NCBI GenBank assembly: GCA_002794785.1
Contig: NBBA01000008.1
Span: 1,612,001-1,676,000 of the forward strand
DNA length: 64,000 nt
Reading direction: 5' to 3'
Source of the DNA: Coniferiporia sulphurascens
Taxonomy: Eukaryota > Basidiomycota > Agaricomycetes > Hymenochaetales > Hymenochaetaceae
The position numbers and the translations under genes were made by a program. The notes under the pieces were generated by a model that did not search any database, was not told where the DNA came from, and worked only from the letters and a program-made list of their open reading frames with translations. Below, piece by piece: positions 33,119-44,340 of this stretch (positions within the stretch are counted from its first letter, which is position 1; each line of letters opens with the position of its first letter).

Positions 33119-35360
33119 TGACAGTGACCTCTTTCAGTGCAGAGGTGGAGGGTGCGAGGGGAGATGGGGGGAGATTCATTGTGAACTTAGCCTTGCGGTC
33201 TGCCCATTCATTCCCTGGGATGTCTGAGTGACCCGGGCACCAGACGAAATGAACAGAAAGATCCGGGTAAGAGTCCAAGAGAGTCTGGACCCCTGCCTTC
33301 CATTGGTGGAGGTGATGTGCACCTGGAACTGGCGCCCATGTTCAGATCAGGTGGAGTGCTGTCAGTGAATCCAACAAAAAGAAGATGTCAGATGTGACCG
33401 GCAGGTGCTCCTGGAGATGGTGTGTGGCCCAGCTAGGTGCGGAGGTGAGAGAGAAAATTTCTGCGTCCGTAGCTGTGGCACAGGTGGGGGAGGCAAGCTG
33501 GTGAGACTTGAGGTGGGTAAGGCCTTGCATGGCGCAGACTGCTGAACCGGATTTTGAGCCGATGCGGGAGCCATCGGTGAAAACCTGGAGATGGGGGAGG
33601 GTGCTCAGGGAGCACGCGGCACCCACAAATTCCTTGCGGGTGTCTTTGCTGACCAGAGTGATAGGAGTGGCAAACGAAACTCGACCATTTGTAAATGCCA
33701 GAGGATCCATCCACAGGGGATGAGTGTATGCAGGAACTGGTTGTACCCAGGGGACCCGGACCTGCAGAGAAGTGGAAAAGGGGCAGTTAGTTACTGATTT
33801 ATTATATCATTTTCTACCGATGGAGTGCAGGGTGTGCCAGAGGTGCAGAGAATGGAGGGTCTTAGCATATTCAAAATAATAAGAGAGAGGGGGAAGGGAA
33901 CAAAGAAAATTTGTTGAGAAAGGGGAGGTGCCTTTGTAGATGCCCAGAATTCATCTGCAGGCCGTGTTTTGCACTGCCTGCAGGCGGCTTACTAGTGTTT
34001 TTTGGTGCCGGCCATGGTACCACACCGGGGCGCCCCACATGAGGATGGAGCAGATGCAGGCAGTATACAGTCGACAGAGGAGAAGGGCCGAAATTCCGCG
34101 TTCCGTGTTGCCAAGGATGCGGAGGGCGGCTAGGGTGGAGAGGCCCTTGGAGCGCATGCGTTCCACGTGGGCCTTAAACGTGAGGGCGGGATCCCACCAT
34201 ATTCCCAGCCAGCGAAGCGGGATGGAGGGTCGGATTAGCGTGGTGGGGGCGACCCAGACCCCCGCAGTGTCCCAGTCGGTGTAGGCGGCTGAGCAGCATC
34301 GGGGTGGGTGAAAGTGTTGGCACTCCGTTTTGGTGGCTTCGATGTTGAGACCAATTGCGCCAAAATGGGCATTGAGTTGGTGGTATGTGTTGGACAGTTG
34401 CTGGCAGTTGGATGCCATGCTGGGTCCGATGCATACAAGGAGATGGTCATCGACGTATGCCAGTGCGGTGGTGCCGGTTTGATGAAATTTCCGGAGGACC
34501 ACACCCACAAAGATCGTTGAGAGTATCGGGGATACCGGCGACCCTTGGGGGGTACCGAGGTCGGGTTTCTGGGCAGTTGGGAGGGTAGTGCCATTGAAGG
34601 CAATAGCTACCTGCCGATCCGTCATGAAGGACAGACACCAGTTCGCCATGTCCGGCAGACACTGGAGGTCCAACAATTGCCAGTGAAGGAGTTGGGGGTT
34701 TACCAAGTCAAAGAAACCTTGTATGTTGACTGCGAGGGCTGAACAGACTTGGCCCTCAGCATGGGCTTGTTCCGCAATCTGAAGGAGGTGCTGGGCAGCA
34801 TCGTAGATGGAATGTCCTTGACGCCCCCCATATTGGTTAGGTGGCAGCCAGTTTCTCATGTTAGCGAGGAATTGGAGCCAGTTAGCAATGATCTTTTCGA
34901 GGAGTTTCCCTAAGGTCTCTTCGAGGGAGATGGGTCGGTATGAGTGGGGTGAGAAAGGGTCCTTCTTGTTTGGCTTCTGAAGCATGACCACTTTTGCCGA
35001 CTGCCAGCACTTAGGGTGGTGCCCCATGTGCAGGCAGTCATTGAAAAGGGCGAGGATCTCGTTTGGGTAAGCATCTACTACTCATTTTAAAGGGCGGTAT
35101 CCGATCCCTGAGAGGCCCGGAGCTGACAAGTTGGAGGTGTTGGACAGTGCCCCCGTAAGCTCCGTGAGGAGGATGGGTGGGGCAGCTGGTTGGGGGGGGG
35201 CGGTGGTGTGTCAGCCGCTTGTCATGGTGGCGGGGGTGTGAAGAAAGTAGTGCAGAAGAGCTCACCTTTCTTGGTGTCGGACTGGGTGAAGGTACTGTCA
35301 TGCTTTCTGAGCGAGGGGATAGGTGTAGGTCGGTTGCCGAGGCCACGTTTGGCCCAGCCC
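33119..35360 (-). pseudogene. LINE-B4 RT and RNase H
   Basis: Middle of ORF2 between Copia and LINE-B5. RT is open over 358 codons (33951-35027) with SYRPISLEETLGKLLEKII, DIQGFFDLVNP, GTPQGSPVSPILS and YVDD. RNase H (33119-33710) has FTDGSRIG, DAEIFSL, LDS (for SDS) and GHSDIPGNEWAD. Breaks: ATC in place of a Trp codon near 33953, a stop near 35080, and a frameshift in the connection region. The linker at 35100-35360 is interrupted by LINE-B5 at GTTTGGCCCAGCCC. Confidence 0.87.
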
Positions 35361-35417
35361 ATCCTTCTTGACCAGTAACCACCACCATCGACTAGTGTGG
35401 GCAGCTAAAACTCCCCC

Positions 35418-36328
35418 ATGTTGAACCCCAGTGGATACAGAAATGCTCTACATTCGACTTGACCACCCCTCCCACCTCCCTCATTGGCCAGCACCGATGC
35501 GGACAGGGCCACCAGGGCCGCCGCCAACTGGGTGGCCGCCAGCAACGTCGCTGCTGCCATGCATGGCACAACCCCCACCCCCGCCCAAATTGACCCAGGC
35601 CTCCCAGTGTCGTCCCTAGACACCCTCCAGCTCGCCCCATCCCCCATCATTGGCGTCTCGAACACCGAGTTCACTCGATTGTTTGCGCACATCAGCCGCC
35701 CCCTGTCCGAAGGCTCCAACCCCCCGGTGGGCTCCAACGAGCCCGGCAAGATGGAGGACATCCTCGAGAACCCACACATGCCCTCACCACCACTCACCCA
35801 CAAGCGTTCTTCAGAGAACCTCTCCCCACCCTCAAGACCAGTTCAAGCCGCACATGGCAGGCTTCATGTACCCCATCTCCTGTGCCTTGGAGGACTTCGA
35901 CCAGAAGATGCTCCGCACCAACATCGCTGAGACCGACATGGCAGCGGCACAGTTTGTAGGGGACCTCTTCTGGAACCTTCAGCAAACTATCGCCAGCATA
36001 ATTAGGGATGAGAAGGACCCCCAGCACATCGTCTCCCGCAACATGGAGATGGCCTACAACTTTGCCAGGAAGGGGGCAGAAGCCTCCCTCCCAGCACCCT
36101 TCGCCCCAGCCCCCCCCTGTCAAAGGACCCCGGCCACCGCCCCCCAACCCTCTGCCCAGACCAGGACCCCCGGAACCGCTAACATCTCGCCCGATGTGGC
36201 CGCACTGACTAACATTGTTAAACAGCTCTCCACAGAGGTAGCCTCCATCTCCCGACAGGTCTCAACCCTTGTCAACTGGCCTGCCCCCCACACCCCCTCG
36301 GCCCAGAAGGCCCAGGCCCCCACCACCA
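35418..36328 (+). pseudogene. LINE-B5 ORF1 N-terminal part
   Basis: Starts with an ATG at 35418 (MLNPSGYRNALHST). Alanine/Pro-rich; conserved SPIIGVSNTEFTR and MEDILENPH. A loss of about 16 bp near 35828 shifts the frame; the block FMYPISCALEDFD ... DEKDPQHIVSRN ... QLSTEVASISRQVSTL continues in the new frame to the deletion joint. The basic patch, central domain and Cys/His cluster are absent. Confidence 0.85.
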
Positions 36329-39197
36329 CCCATCCCATCGTTAAAAAAGGGCAATGGCACCTTCACCCAATTGGACGATGAGAAAGGTGAGCTCTTCCAC
36401 ACAACCTTCTTCATGCCCCCCCAACCCCCAGTAGCAGCCATCACCCCTCTACCCCCCCCCCAACCAGCTGCCCCACCCATACTCCTTGCGGAGCTTACTG
36501 GGGCACTGGCCGACACCTCCAACTTGTCGGCTCCAGGCCTCTCAGGGATCGGCTATTGCCCACTCAAATGGGTGGTAGACGCTTACCCAGAAGAGATACT
36601 TACACTTTTCAACGACTGCCTGCACATGGGGCACCACCCCAAGTGCTGGCGGGTGGCAAAGGTGGTAATGCTTCGGAAGCCTAACAAGAAGGACCCATTC
36701 TCACCAAGATCATATCGGCCCATCACCCTCGAGGAGACCCTAGGGAAACTCCTCGAAAAGATCATAGCTAACCGGCTCCAGTTCCTCACTAACACACGGG
36801 ACTGGTTGCCACCTAACCAATACGGTGGGCGTCAGGGACACTCAGTCTACGACGCCACCCAGCACCTCTTACAGATAGCAGAGCGTGCCCATGCAGAGGG
36901 CCTTGTATGCTTGGTCCTCGCGGTCGACATACAGGGCTTCTTTGATTCAGTGCATCCGCAACTCCTCCACCAACAACTGCTGGACCTCCAGTGCCCGCCC
37001 GACATGGCGGACTGGTGCCTCTCCTTCATGACAGATCGGCAGGTCACCATCGCATTCGACAGCACCACCCTCCCAACTGCCCAAAAACCCGATCTCGGCA
37101 CCCCTCAGGGATCGCCAGTATCCCCTATCCTGTCCACCATCTTCGTGGGAGTGGTCCTCCAGAAATTTCACCAAACTGGCACCACCACCCTCACATATGT
37201 GGACGATCACCTCCAAGTGCGTGTCAGCCCCAGCGTGGCATCTAACTGCCAGCAACTTGCCGCCACCTACCACCAACTTGATGCTCTCTTTGGCGACATC
37301 GGTCTCAACATTGAGGCCGCCAAGACAGAGTGCCTGCACTTCCACCCACCCCGGCACCGCTCCTCAGCATATACCAACTGGGACTCAGCAGGGGTGCAGG
37401 TCAACCCAACCACGCTAATCCGACCTTCAATCCCCCTCTGGTGGCTGGGGATTTGGTGGGACCCTGCCTTCTCCTTCAAGGCCCATGTCGAGCGAATGCA
37501 CTCCAAAGGCCTCTCCACCCTCGCTGCCCTCCGCATCCTCGGCAACACTGGGCGCGGAATCTCGGCCCTTCTCCTATGTCGCCTATACATCGCCTGTGTC
37601 CGCTCAGTACTCACCTGGGGCGCACCGGTTTGGTACCATGGACGACGCCAAAAAACCTTAGTAAGCCACCTGCAGGCTGTGCAAAACACGGCATGCAGAT
37701 GGATTCTGGGCATCTACAAAGGTGCCTCCCCTTTCTCTACAAATTTCCTTTGTTCCCTTCCCCCCCTTTCTTATTACTTTGAATATGCTAAGACCCTCCA
37801 TTCTCTGTGCCTATGGTGCACCCTGCACTCTGTCAGTAGAAAACGTTTTTACAAAACAGTAACTAATCGCCCCTTTTCCACTTCTCTGCAGGTCCGGGTC
37901 CCCCGGGTTCAACCGGTCCCTGCATACACTCATCCCCTGTGGACGGATCCTCTGGCATTTACGAATGGTCGAGTTTCGTTTGCCTCTCCTATCACTCCAG
38001 TCAGCAAAGACACCCGCAAGGAATTCGTGGAAGCTGCATGCTCCCTGAGCACCCTCCCCCACCTCCAGGTCTTCACCGATGGCTCCCGCATGGGCACAAA
38101 GTCTGGTTCCGCCATCTGCACCATGATGGGCCTCAACCGTCTAAAATTGTGCTGACTCGCCTCCCCCACATGTGCCACAGCAACGGATGCAGAGATCTTC
38201 TCCCTCACCTCTGCGCCTACATGGGCCGCACACCACCTCTGGGAGCTTCTGCCTGTCGCATCTGACATCTTCTTTCTGTCAGATTCGCTGATGGCACTCC
38301 ACCTCATCCGAACATGGGCGCCAGTCCCAGGCGCACATCTCCTTCATCAATGGAAGGCTGGGGTCCAGACTCTCTTGGACTCATACCCGGATCTCTCCGT
38401 CCATTTCATATGGTGTCCAGGCCACTCCGATATACCAGGGAATGAATGGGCCGACCACGAGGCCAAGTTCGTGATGAATCTCCCCCCGTCCTCCCTTGCC
38501 CCCTCTACCTCCACTCTGAAGGAGTCCGCCATCAAAACCCTAATGGAACGGTGGTCTCTCTCTCTCGCCCGCCCCAGGGCCTCGACAGCCGACAAGTACT
38601 TGGCTGTCAACGGCACCCCCTCCCACAGACCACGGAAGTTACTCAACCAGTTGGTCAACCATCCCTGCCAGGAGCTCTCGGCAGTCGCCCAGGTCCTCTG
38701 CCACGCTGGTCCCTACAGGGGTTACTGGCTGAGCTTTGACTCAGTCTACCGGCACAGACATGGCCTGATCTCGCACTGCAGGTGGCACAACCACCCCCCA
38801 TGGCCAGCCCAATCCACCGCCCATGTCCTGGGCAGGTGCCGCACTTTCCGGCCATGGATCTGTAAGGTCTGGCCTCCCTGCAACCCACTTCCGACCCACC
38901 ACACCGAGTGGGCTGACGAAAACTGCCTCCAGGTCCTGTGCTGCTGGCTGAAAATGACTGGGCACTTGAACTGCCTCTCTGACTGGGCACTTGAACCGCC
39001 TCTCTGACCGCACCTCCGCCACCATCCGCCTGGCCTTTGCCGCAATGGACTTAGAGGGGCACCCCACCAACGAAGATATGGACTTGGACCTCCTTAGGGA
39101 ATACATGAGTCGTATGCTTGGACCCTGAACCAAGGACCTGGACCCGGCTCTCTTGGAGCTCTCAGGTACGCTTCCTCCCTTTTCCTCTACTCAATGA
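36329..39197 (+). pseudogene. LINE-B5 ORF2 remainder: RT and RNase H
   Basis: From IPSLKKGNGTFTQ the frame is open for about 600 codons through RT: GIGYCPLKWVVDAYP, DIQGFFDSVHP, FMTDRQVTIAF, GTPQGSPVSPILS, YVDDHLQV, then the thumb (WGAPVWYHG) and the RNase H start FTDGSRMG. TGA at 38153-38155 (LKLC then stop) breaks it. DAEIF, SDSLMAL and GHSDIPGNEWAD follow. A 22-bp duplication near 38985 repeats ACTGGGCACTTGAACYGCCTCTCTGAC, and TGA is found at 39126. ORF2 ends at 39197. It is the best-preserved RT in the window but has no endonuclease. Confidence 0.88.
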
Positions 39198-39529
39198 CTG
39201 CCTTTCAGACTCTCCCACATATGTCCCGGCCGGCACTCTCGCCCTCCCTTTCCAATTCTAAGCTACCCCCTTTACCTGCCCTAACCCGCTTGGTTTCACC
39301 ATAGCGATATGTATTCCTCTCCCTGGCTCTCCTTTTACTAATAGGGACCCTTCCCACTTTGGCATCCTTCGGGGAGCAGGGTCCCCGCCCAGTTTCATGC
39401 ATTGTGCGATGATGGGCGCCTCTGTTGTTATGTAGTTAGGGCCCCCCCTTTGGGGGGCAGCTTGTAAATTACGTAATACTGCAAGAATAATAAAATAAAA
39501 TAAAATAAAATAAAAGTTTGGCCCAGCCC

Positions 39530-40656
39530 CAGATGTTGGAGGCGTCTGCCTGGTCTGCTTGCTCAGCGTAAAAGTTTCACTTTGCTGCTCGGATGCCCTG
39601 CTTAAAGGCACGGTGGGCTGCTGACCGTTGAAGGGGGGTGGCGGCCATTGAAATTGCCCTTAGGAGCACTTTGCATGTCGGGGTCCACCAAGGGACCTCA
39701 GTTTTGGATGGCTTGGTGATTCAGGTGAATGGGGTGAGGGCTGCAATCATAGAGTCGACCACAGCCTGTGCTTTGATGTCTAGGGTGAGGGTGTCATCCG
39801 CCTGTAGTGTGAAGGCAGTTTTGAGTAGTGGAAAGGTGATATCGGTCCACTCCTCCCTGTCGGCCGGTGTTAGCCAGTGGGTTTTGGCAGTAGGAGGCAG
39901 GGGCCGAGTCGGCAACGACCAGTGTATGATGGCATGGTCGGATAATGTGGAGGTGGTTGAGGTGCCTGAATCTAGAATAGAGTCGGGGTTGATTGCGGGA
40001 GGGGACCAGATCATGTCAATTGGGCACCACCAACAATTGTCGACAGGCCTTGAGTCCGAGTCTGGGAGGTGGGCTGGCGCAAGGCCGTGCTCCCGGAAGA
40101 AGTCATTGAGAGGTTGCACTCTCAAGTCCTCCTGCCAGGAAGCAAGTAGTTTGGACCATGAGTGGTGGCGACGGTTAAAGTCGCCTGCCACCAGGAGAGT
40201 GGATGCCAATGCCAGTGGAATTGCAAAGAGAAACAACTCACCAGGGTAGAGGGGGGTGGCCATGGTGCGGTCCAGTGCATGCATGCCATAGTAGTTGCAG
40301 AGGCAGATCGTCCACTGGGAGTGGATTTCGATGGTGAGTACATCGGTGCCGGAGGATGTGGCACCGAGGACGGACCAGGCGGTTGATGGGATGGTCCGGG
40401 ATACATACATTACGACCCTTGGCCAGGTGGCTGGGGGAAGCACGGCTATGTAACCTGGAAGGGACAGGATGTTGAGAACCGGCATGCCAGCTGGGTCAGT
40501 GAGTGAGGGTTGGAGGCCTATTTGGTACCAGGGCAGTTCCTGTATCAAAATGATGGTGGGTGGGGATGGGTCAGTGGTGAGGATCAGGATAAGGGAATGG
40601 ACCGCAGCTAGAGAGCAAGCGGCATTCCACTGAAGAATAGAGATGTCCCTATTCAT
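39530..40656 (-). pseudogene. LINE-B4 ORF2 endonuclease and linker
   Basis: Starts at 40656; open for 311 codons with ILQWNAACS, LIQELPW, NYYGMH, VAGDFNRRHHSWS, CPIDMIW and LSDHAII. The stop at 39721 is TGA where relatives read CGA (FTRI). A second TGA is at about 39577 (AAKRNFY in relatives). The linker meets LINE-B5 at 39530. The ATG would overlap the ORF1 end by ATGA as in the other copies. Confidence 0.88.
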
Positions 40657-42686
40657 TGGTCCTCCATAATTTCGTCGTTGGTACCTTCAACAGCCTCGAG
40701 GATTTGGCGGAATCGCCGTTTCTTGGGGCATTAAGGGAGGGTGGTGGGGTGGTCGCCTTTGCAGTTCATGCAGTAGCGAGGGTGAGGGCACTGGTCGCCC
40801 TCAATGGCTTTGGTTGCACAGGATGCACACGACTTATGGTGGTTGTGGGAGAGATGACCTCCTCCACAGTCGGCGCAGCATGGCTGGGCTTGGCACCCTT
40901 TCGTCCCATGGCCTAGGCCCTGGCAGCGCTCGCACTGGGTGAGGCTTGGGCGGTAAGGAGGGACGGAGAGGGAGAGGGAGGCGCTGAACAACCAAACTCG
41001 TGGGTGCTTGAGGAGCTGTGCACGAATTGATCTGTTGGGGTCGGAGAAGGAGAAAGCCATGGGGCACTTCTGAAGGGTCGGGAGGTGGTCCTCAGTGGCG
41101 GCAAAGTGGGGGTCGACAATGAAGTTGAGGGTGCGGAGTGCTGGGTTATTCCGGATTTCGGCCATCAGGGCCTTTGGGGAGATGGTGTGGCCGTTCTGGC
41201 CAAATAGGTAGTCCACACATGGCACCATGGAGATGTGGAGGGCGGACCGGGGGCGGACTCGGACTGGGGTGAGGGTGAACCGGGCGGAAATTTGATCGGC
41301 TGTTGCGGATAGGCACCTGTCGCGCATGTGGGCCACAAATGCCACTGAGTGTCGATCAATGATCATGTCGGTGGTGGGAGAGGCAGAGGAGGGGCGCTTG
41401 GCGAATGAGGTCACGAGATTTCCCTTCACATTGAAGGAGGATGCGAGGACCATGACCTGGTCAGCAGTGGGAAGGGAGGAGAAGAACTCACGGGCAGTGG
41501 CGGTGAGGCGCATGGCAGGAAGTTGCAGCTCCATCTTTGGGATGACGGCAGGGATTAGGACCAGAGTTGGGTCCTTGGTGTATACCAGGGGCGGGGGCGG
41601 AACCTGGTGTTGCTTCTTCTTCTTTTTGTGGGTCACTGTTGTGAAGACCATGCCCGAAGTCGGTGCAACCAGGTTGGGATTGGAGGCAGTGGGTGGGGCT
41701 GGGGCGGTTGCCACCTGGGCATAGGAGGGTGCTGGCACCACAGTGTTAGCAGGCTGGGCGGTGGTAGTGGTGGTAGCGGCCTGGGCCTTCTGGGGCTGTG
41801 GGGCCCGGGGCCCGGGCCGGTTGACCAGGGTTGAGACCTGTTGGGAGATGGAAGCTACTTCTGTGGATAGCTGTTTGACAATATTGGTCAGTGCTGCCAC
41901 ATCTGGTGAAACATTAGTGGTTCCGGGGGTCCTGGTGAGGGCAGAGGGTTGGGTGGCGGTGATCGGGGTCCTTTGTTGGGGGCGAACTGGGGCGAAGGGT
42001 GCTGGCAGGGAGGCTTCCGACCCCCCCCTTGCAATGTTGTAGGCCATCTCAATATTGTGTGAGATGATGTGTTGGGGGTCCTTCTCGTCCCTCAGAACAC
42101 TGGTGATGGTCTGTTGGATGTTCCAGAGGAGGTTGCCAACAAACTTAGCCGCTGCTCGGTCAATCTCTTCGGGATTGTAGTGGTGGGTCTTCCTGTCAAA
42201 GTCCTCTAGTGCTCGGGAAATGGCATACATGAAGCCTGACATGTGCAGTTCGAACTGAGCTCGAGGGCAGGGTCGGGGGGTGTGCGGTGACAGGTTTTCG
42301 GATGACCTCTTGTTGGTGAGTGGCGGTGAAGGTGTGTGCAGGTTCTTGAGGATGTCCTCCATTTCGCCTGGCTCATTGGAGCTGGCCGGTGGGTTGGAGC
42401 CTTCGGACGGGGGGCGGCTGACATGCTCGAACGTGCAGGTGAATTCCATGTTCGTTACTCTGATAGCGGGGGAGGGTGCAAGGCGGAGCGTGTCTGGGGA
42501 CGACACTGGGAGGCCTGGGTCTATTTGGGCAGGGGTGGGGGTGGTGCCGTGCATAGCTGCGGCAACGTTGCCAGCAGCCACCCAGTTGGCGGCCCTGTCG
42601 GCATCGGTGCTGGCCAATGAGGGAGGTGGGAGGGGTGGTCGAGTTGAGCCAGAATTAAGAGCGCCCTTGCGGGACTCAGACAACAC
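40653..42686 (-). pseudogene. N1-LINE-B4 chimeric ORF1
   Basis: Open for 651 codons from an ATG at 42686 that lies inside N1: the first 13 residues MLSESRKGALNSG are N1-derived and then run in frame into STRPPLPPP, which in normal LINE-B follows MLNPSGYRNALR. The rest is complete: central domain SALHISMVPCVDYLF, CERCQGLGHGTKGC and the following Cys/His pairs. It stops at 40731 (TAA where relatives have a Gln codon), about 26 codons before the normal end. Function as for other ORF1 proteins. Confidence 0.85.
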
Positions 42687-43920
42687 ATGTACCTTCCTTG
42701 GGATATGCAGCCGACCAAAACTGCTCCCGCTGTCCTCTACGACATATGGGCGCTATATTGGAGCACTAGGGTAAGGCGTGCCGCGCCAGGAGGCCATCCC
42801 AGGTGAGGGTCGCGGTGCCATAGGCACTACCCTGCCCATGTGGAACAACCCCCCTACCCTACACATTTCCTCCCCGACCATAGAGGTCTTGTAGAGTACT
42901 GTTGCGCTTCTGGGAATCAACTTAAGCCCGTAGTGGGAATTACCCCCACATGAACTGATGGAGGATTTAGTCCTCTGGAGCCACTATGGGGGACTATCCC
43001 ACAGCGCTATGGCCCGAGACACTACACTTCAGCGCGCCAGGATGCCGACGCACACTCCATGCAGGCCCTTTCCCATGCCCTGGCACGTGCTTCAGAAACA
43101 GCCATTACAGCCGGAATACTCAGGCACCGAGGTCATGGGACAAGCGCCCAGTCAACCCCCAGCCCCCGCTTCTGGATCCACGATCATACCAGGATCTCCG
43201 TCTCACATACCCAACCCCAGTGGCAAAGCCATCCCAGGGAGTAAGGGATACTAACCACCTCAAGGGGGTCCAACCCACCCAAGAGGCCCATGGTGCCCTG
43301 TCGCCTTTCAGCGTCGGGTGGTTCTTACCGCCACGCCATGTGTTATGAGCCCCCTATCTCCTTTTAGCATGAGGTGCTGTCATCAGAGACCCTTTCGGGA
43401 GTTTGGGGGGGCAGTTTTTGATTTGTCATGCCAGGGACAACGCAGGCCCCGAGGTACCCAGGAGGGCATTGCTCAGCACCTGAAGGCGTGATCCGAGTTG
43501 CCCCAAACCAAGATCTCCCGACCGAAGTCGCCCGCTGCGAGGCAGGGGGTTTCCCCCCCCCCCCCCTGTGAGGACGTTAACGTCGTGTCCCCCCCCACCA
43601 AGCCCACATACAATGCAAGCCCAATGAGCACACCACCCTGAGAGAGCAGTGCAGACGCCAGAAGGATACAAGCTTACCGAGAATCCAACCAGAGGCAACG
43701 TTTTCGACAGGTTGCCATGACCACCGGCAAGCTCCGTGCCTGTTCCCCACCGCGTTATGGCGACCAACGACCAGCCCCAGCGCACTAGGGTGAGTCGGAA
43801 CCTTCTCTCGTACAATGCCCAGTCCCAGAGAGTCCAAGCAAGGTCGGGTAGCTGCGACTTCCCCCAGCCGACCCCAGTTGCAAAACCGAGATGGTGGTGG
43901 TAAGAGGACAAGAAGGGATG
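42648..43920 (-). mobile_element. N1 module, subtype 2 (chimera C)
   Basis: Starts CATCCCTTCTTGTCCTCTTACC at 43920 and ends CTTAATTCTGGC at 42648, fused to LINE-B ORF1. It shares blocks with subtype 1, for example TTAAGCCCG...GGGAATTACCCCCA, ATGGAGGATTTAGTCCTC, CGCCATGTGTTATGAG and CTGTCATCAGAGACCCTT, but with many indels. A 14-C run lies at 43553-43566. No conserved ORF. Confidence 0.8.
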
Positions 43921-43934
43921 TTCCCAACTCCCAT

Positions 43935-44340
43935 GGAAACGTTATTGTCATGTTCCCCCCCGACTGGCGCACTTTGCACCTTGCCCCACTGACCAGGCCC
44001 AAGGGCATGACCAGCAGACCAGTCGAGGCACCACACCCCAAGAGGGCATGGCAGATGTGAAGAGGAATCATCCTCACCGAGTTACCCCCCCAATGCAATG
44101 TTAACGACAGATTGTATACCCTCTGGCGAGCCCTAGAGCCCCTCTCGTGTCTTCGAAACCGCTGTTACAGCAACTGGACAACCAGTGAGCATGCACTCCA
44201 GAAGACCGGTGTGCAGTTGGTAGCCTTCTCTTGTATCGACCCAGTAGTATACCAGCCCAGAGTACGGGTTGCTGCAATGAACCCCCAGACGACCCCCAGT
44301 GAAAACCAGAGATGGTGGTGGTAAGAGGACAAGAAGGATG
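43935..44340 (-). mobile_element. N1 module, subtype 1, 5' third (chimera B)
   Basis: 5' end CATCCTTCTTGTCC at 44340. Continues the copy at 25863-26717 across the 17-kb insertion. Beyond it (44341) lies LINE-B6 RNase H sequence. Confidence 0.83.

Larger units (their letters stand above)
35361..39515 (+). mobile_element. LINE-B5, plus, internally deleted, 14-bp TSD
   Basis: A 4.16-kb insertion in LINE-B4: full 5' end, ORF1 to about codon 300, a deletion joint at 36326-36332, then RT, RNase H, 3' UTR and an AAAAT tail. TSD GTTTGGCCCAGCCC at 35347-35360 and 39516-39529. The deletion removes the ORF1 C-terminus, the whole endonuclease and most of the linker. It may have occurred before or after insertion. 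Confidence 0.94.
26718..43920 (-). mobile_element. Chimera C: N1 fused to nearly complete LINE-B4, with two nested elements
   Basis: One insertion event bounded by a 14-bp TSD, now 17.2 kb because other elements entered it. Order on the minus strand: N1 subtype 2 (43920-42648), LINE-B4 ORF1 and endonuclease (42647-39516), then plus LINE-B5 (35361-39515), then B4 RT and RNase H (35360-33119), then Copia (27672-33113), then the B4 C-terminus, 3' UTR and ATT tail (27671-26718). Without the later arrivals it is about 7.6 kb: 1.27 kb N1 plus 6.3 kb LINE. Confidence 0.88.

Noticed and set aside
36269..38155. A 628-codon ORF that begins in ORF1 sequence and continues into RT, as a possible gag-RT fusion protein
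   Set aside because: The ORF1 part is read in the wrong frame (Pro-rich PPTPPRPRRP); only the RT part is meaningful.
43553..43566. A run of 14 C in N1
   Set aside because: Probably simple slippage in a C-rich stretch; not present at this length in other N1 copies.
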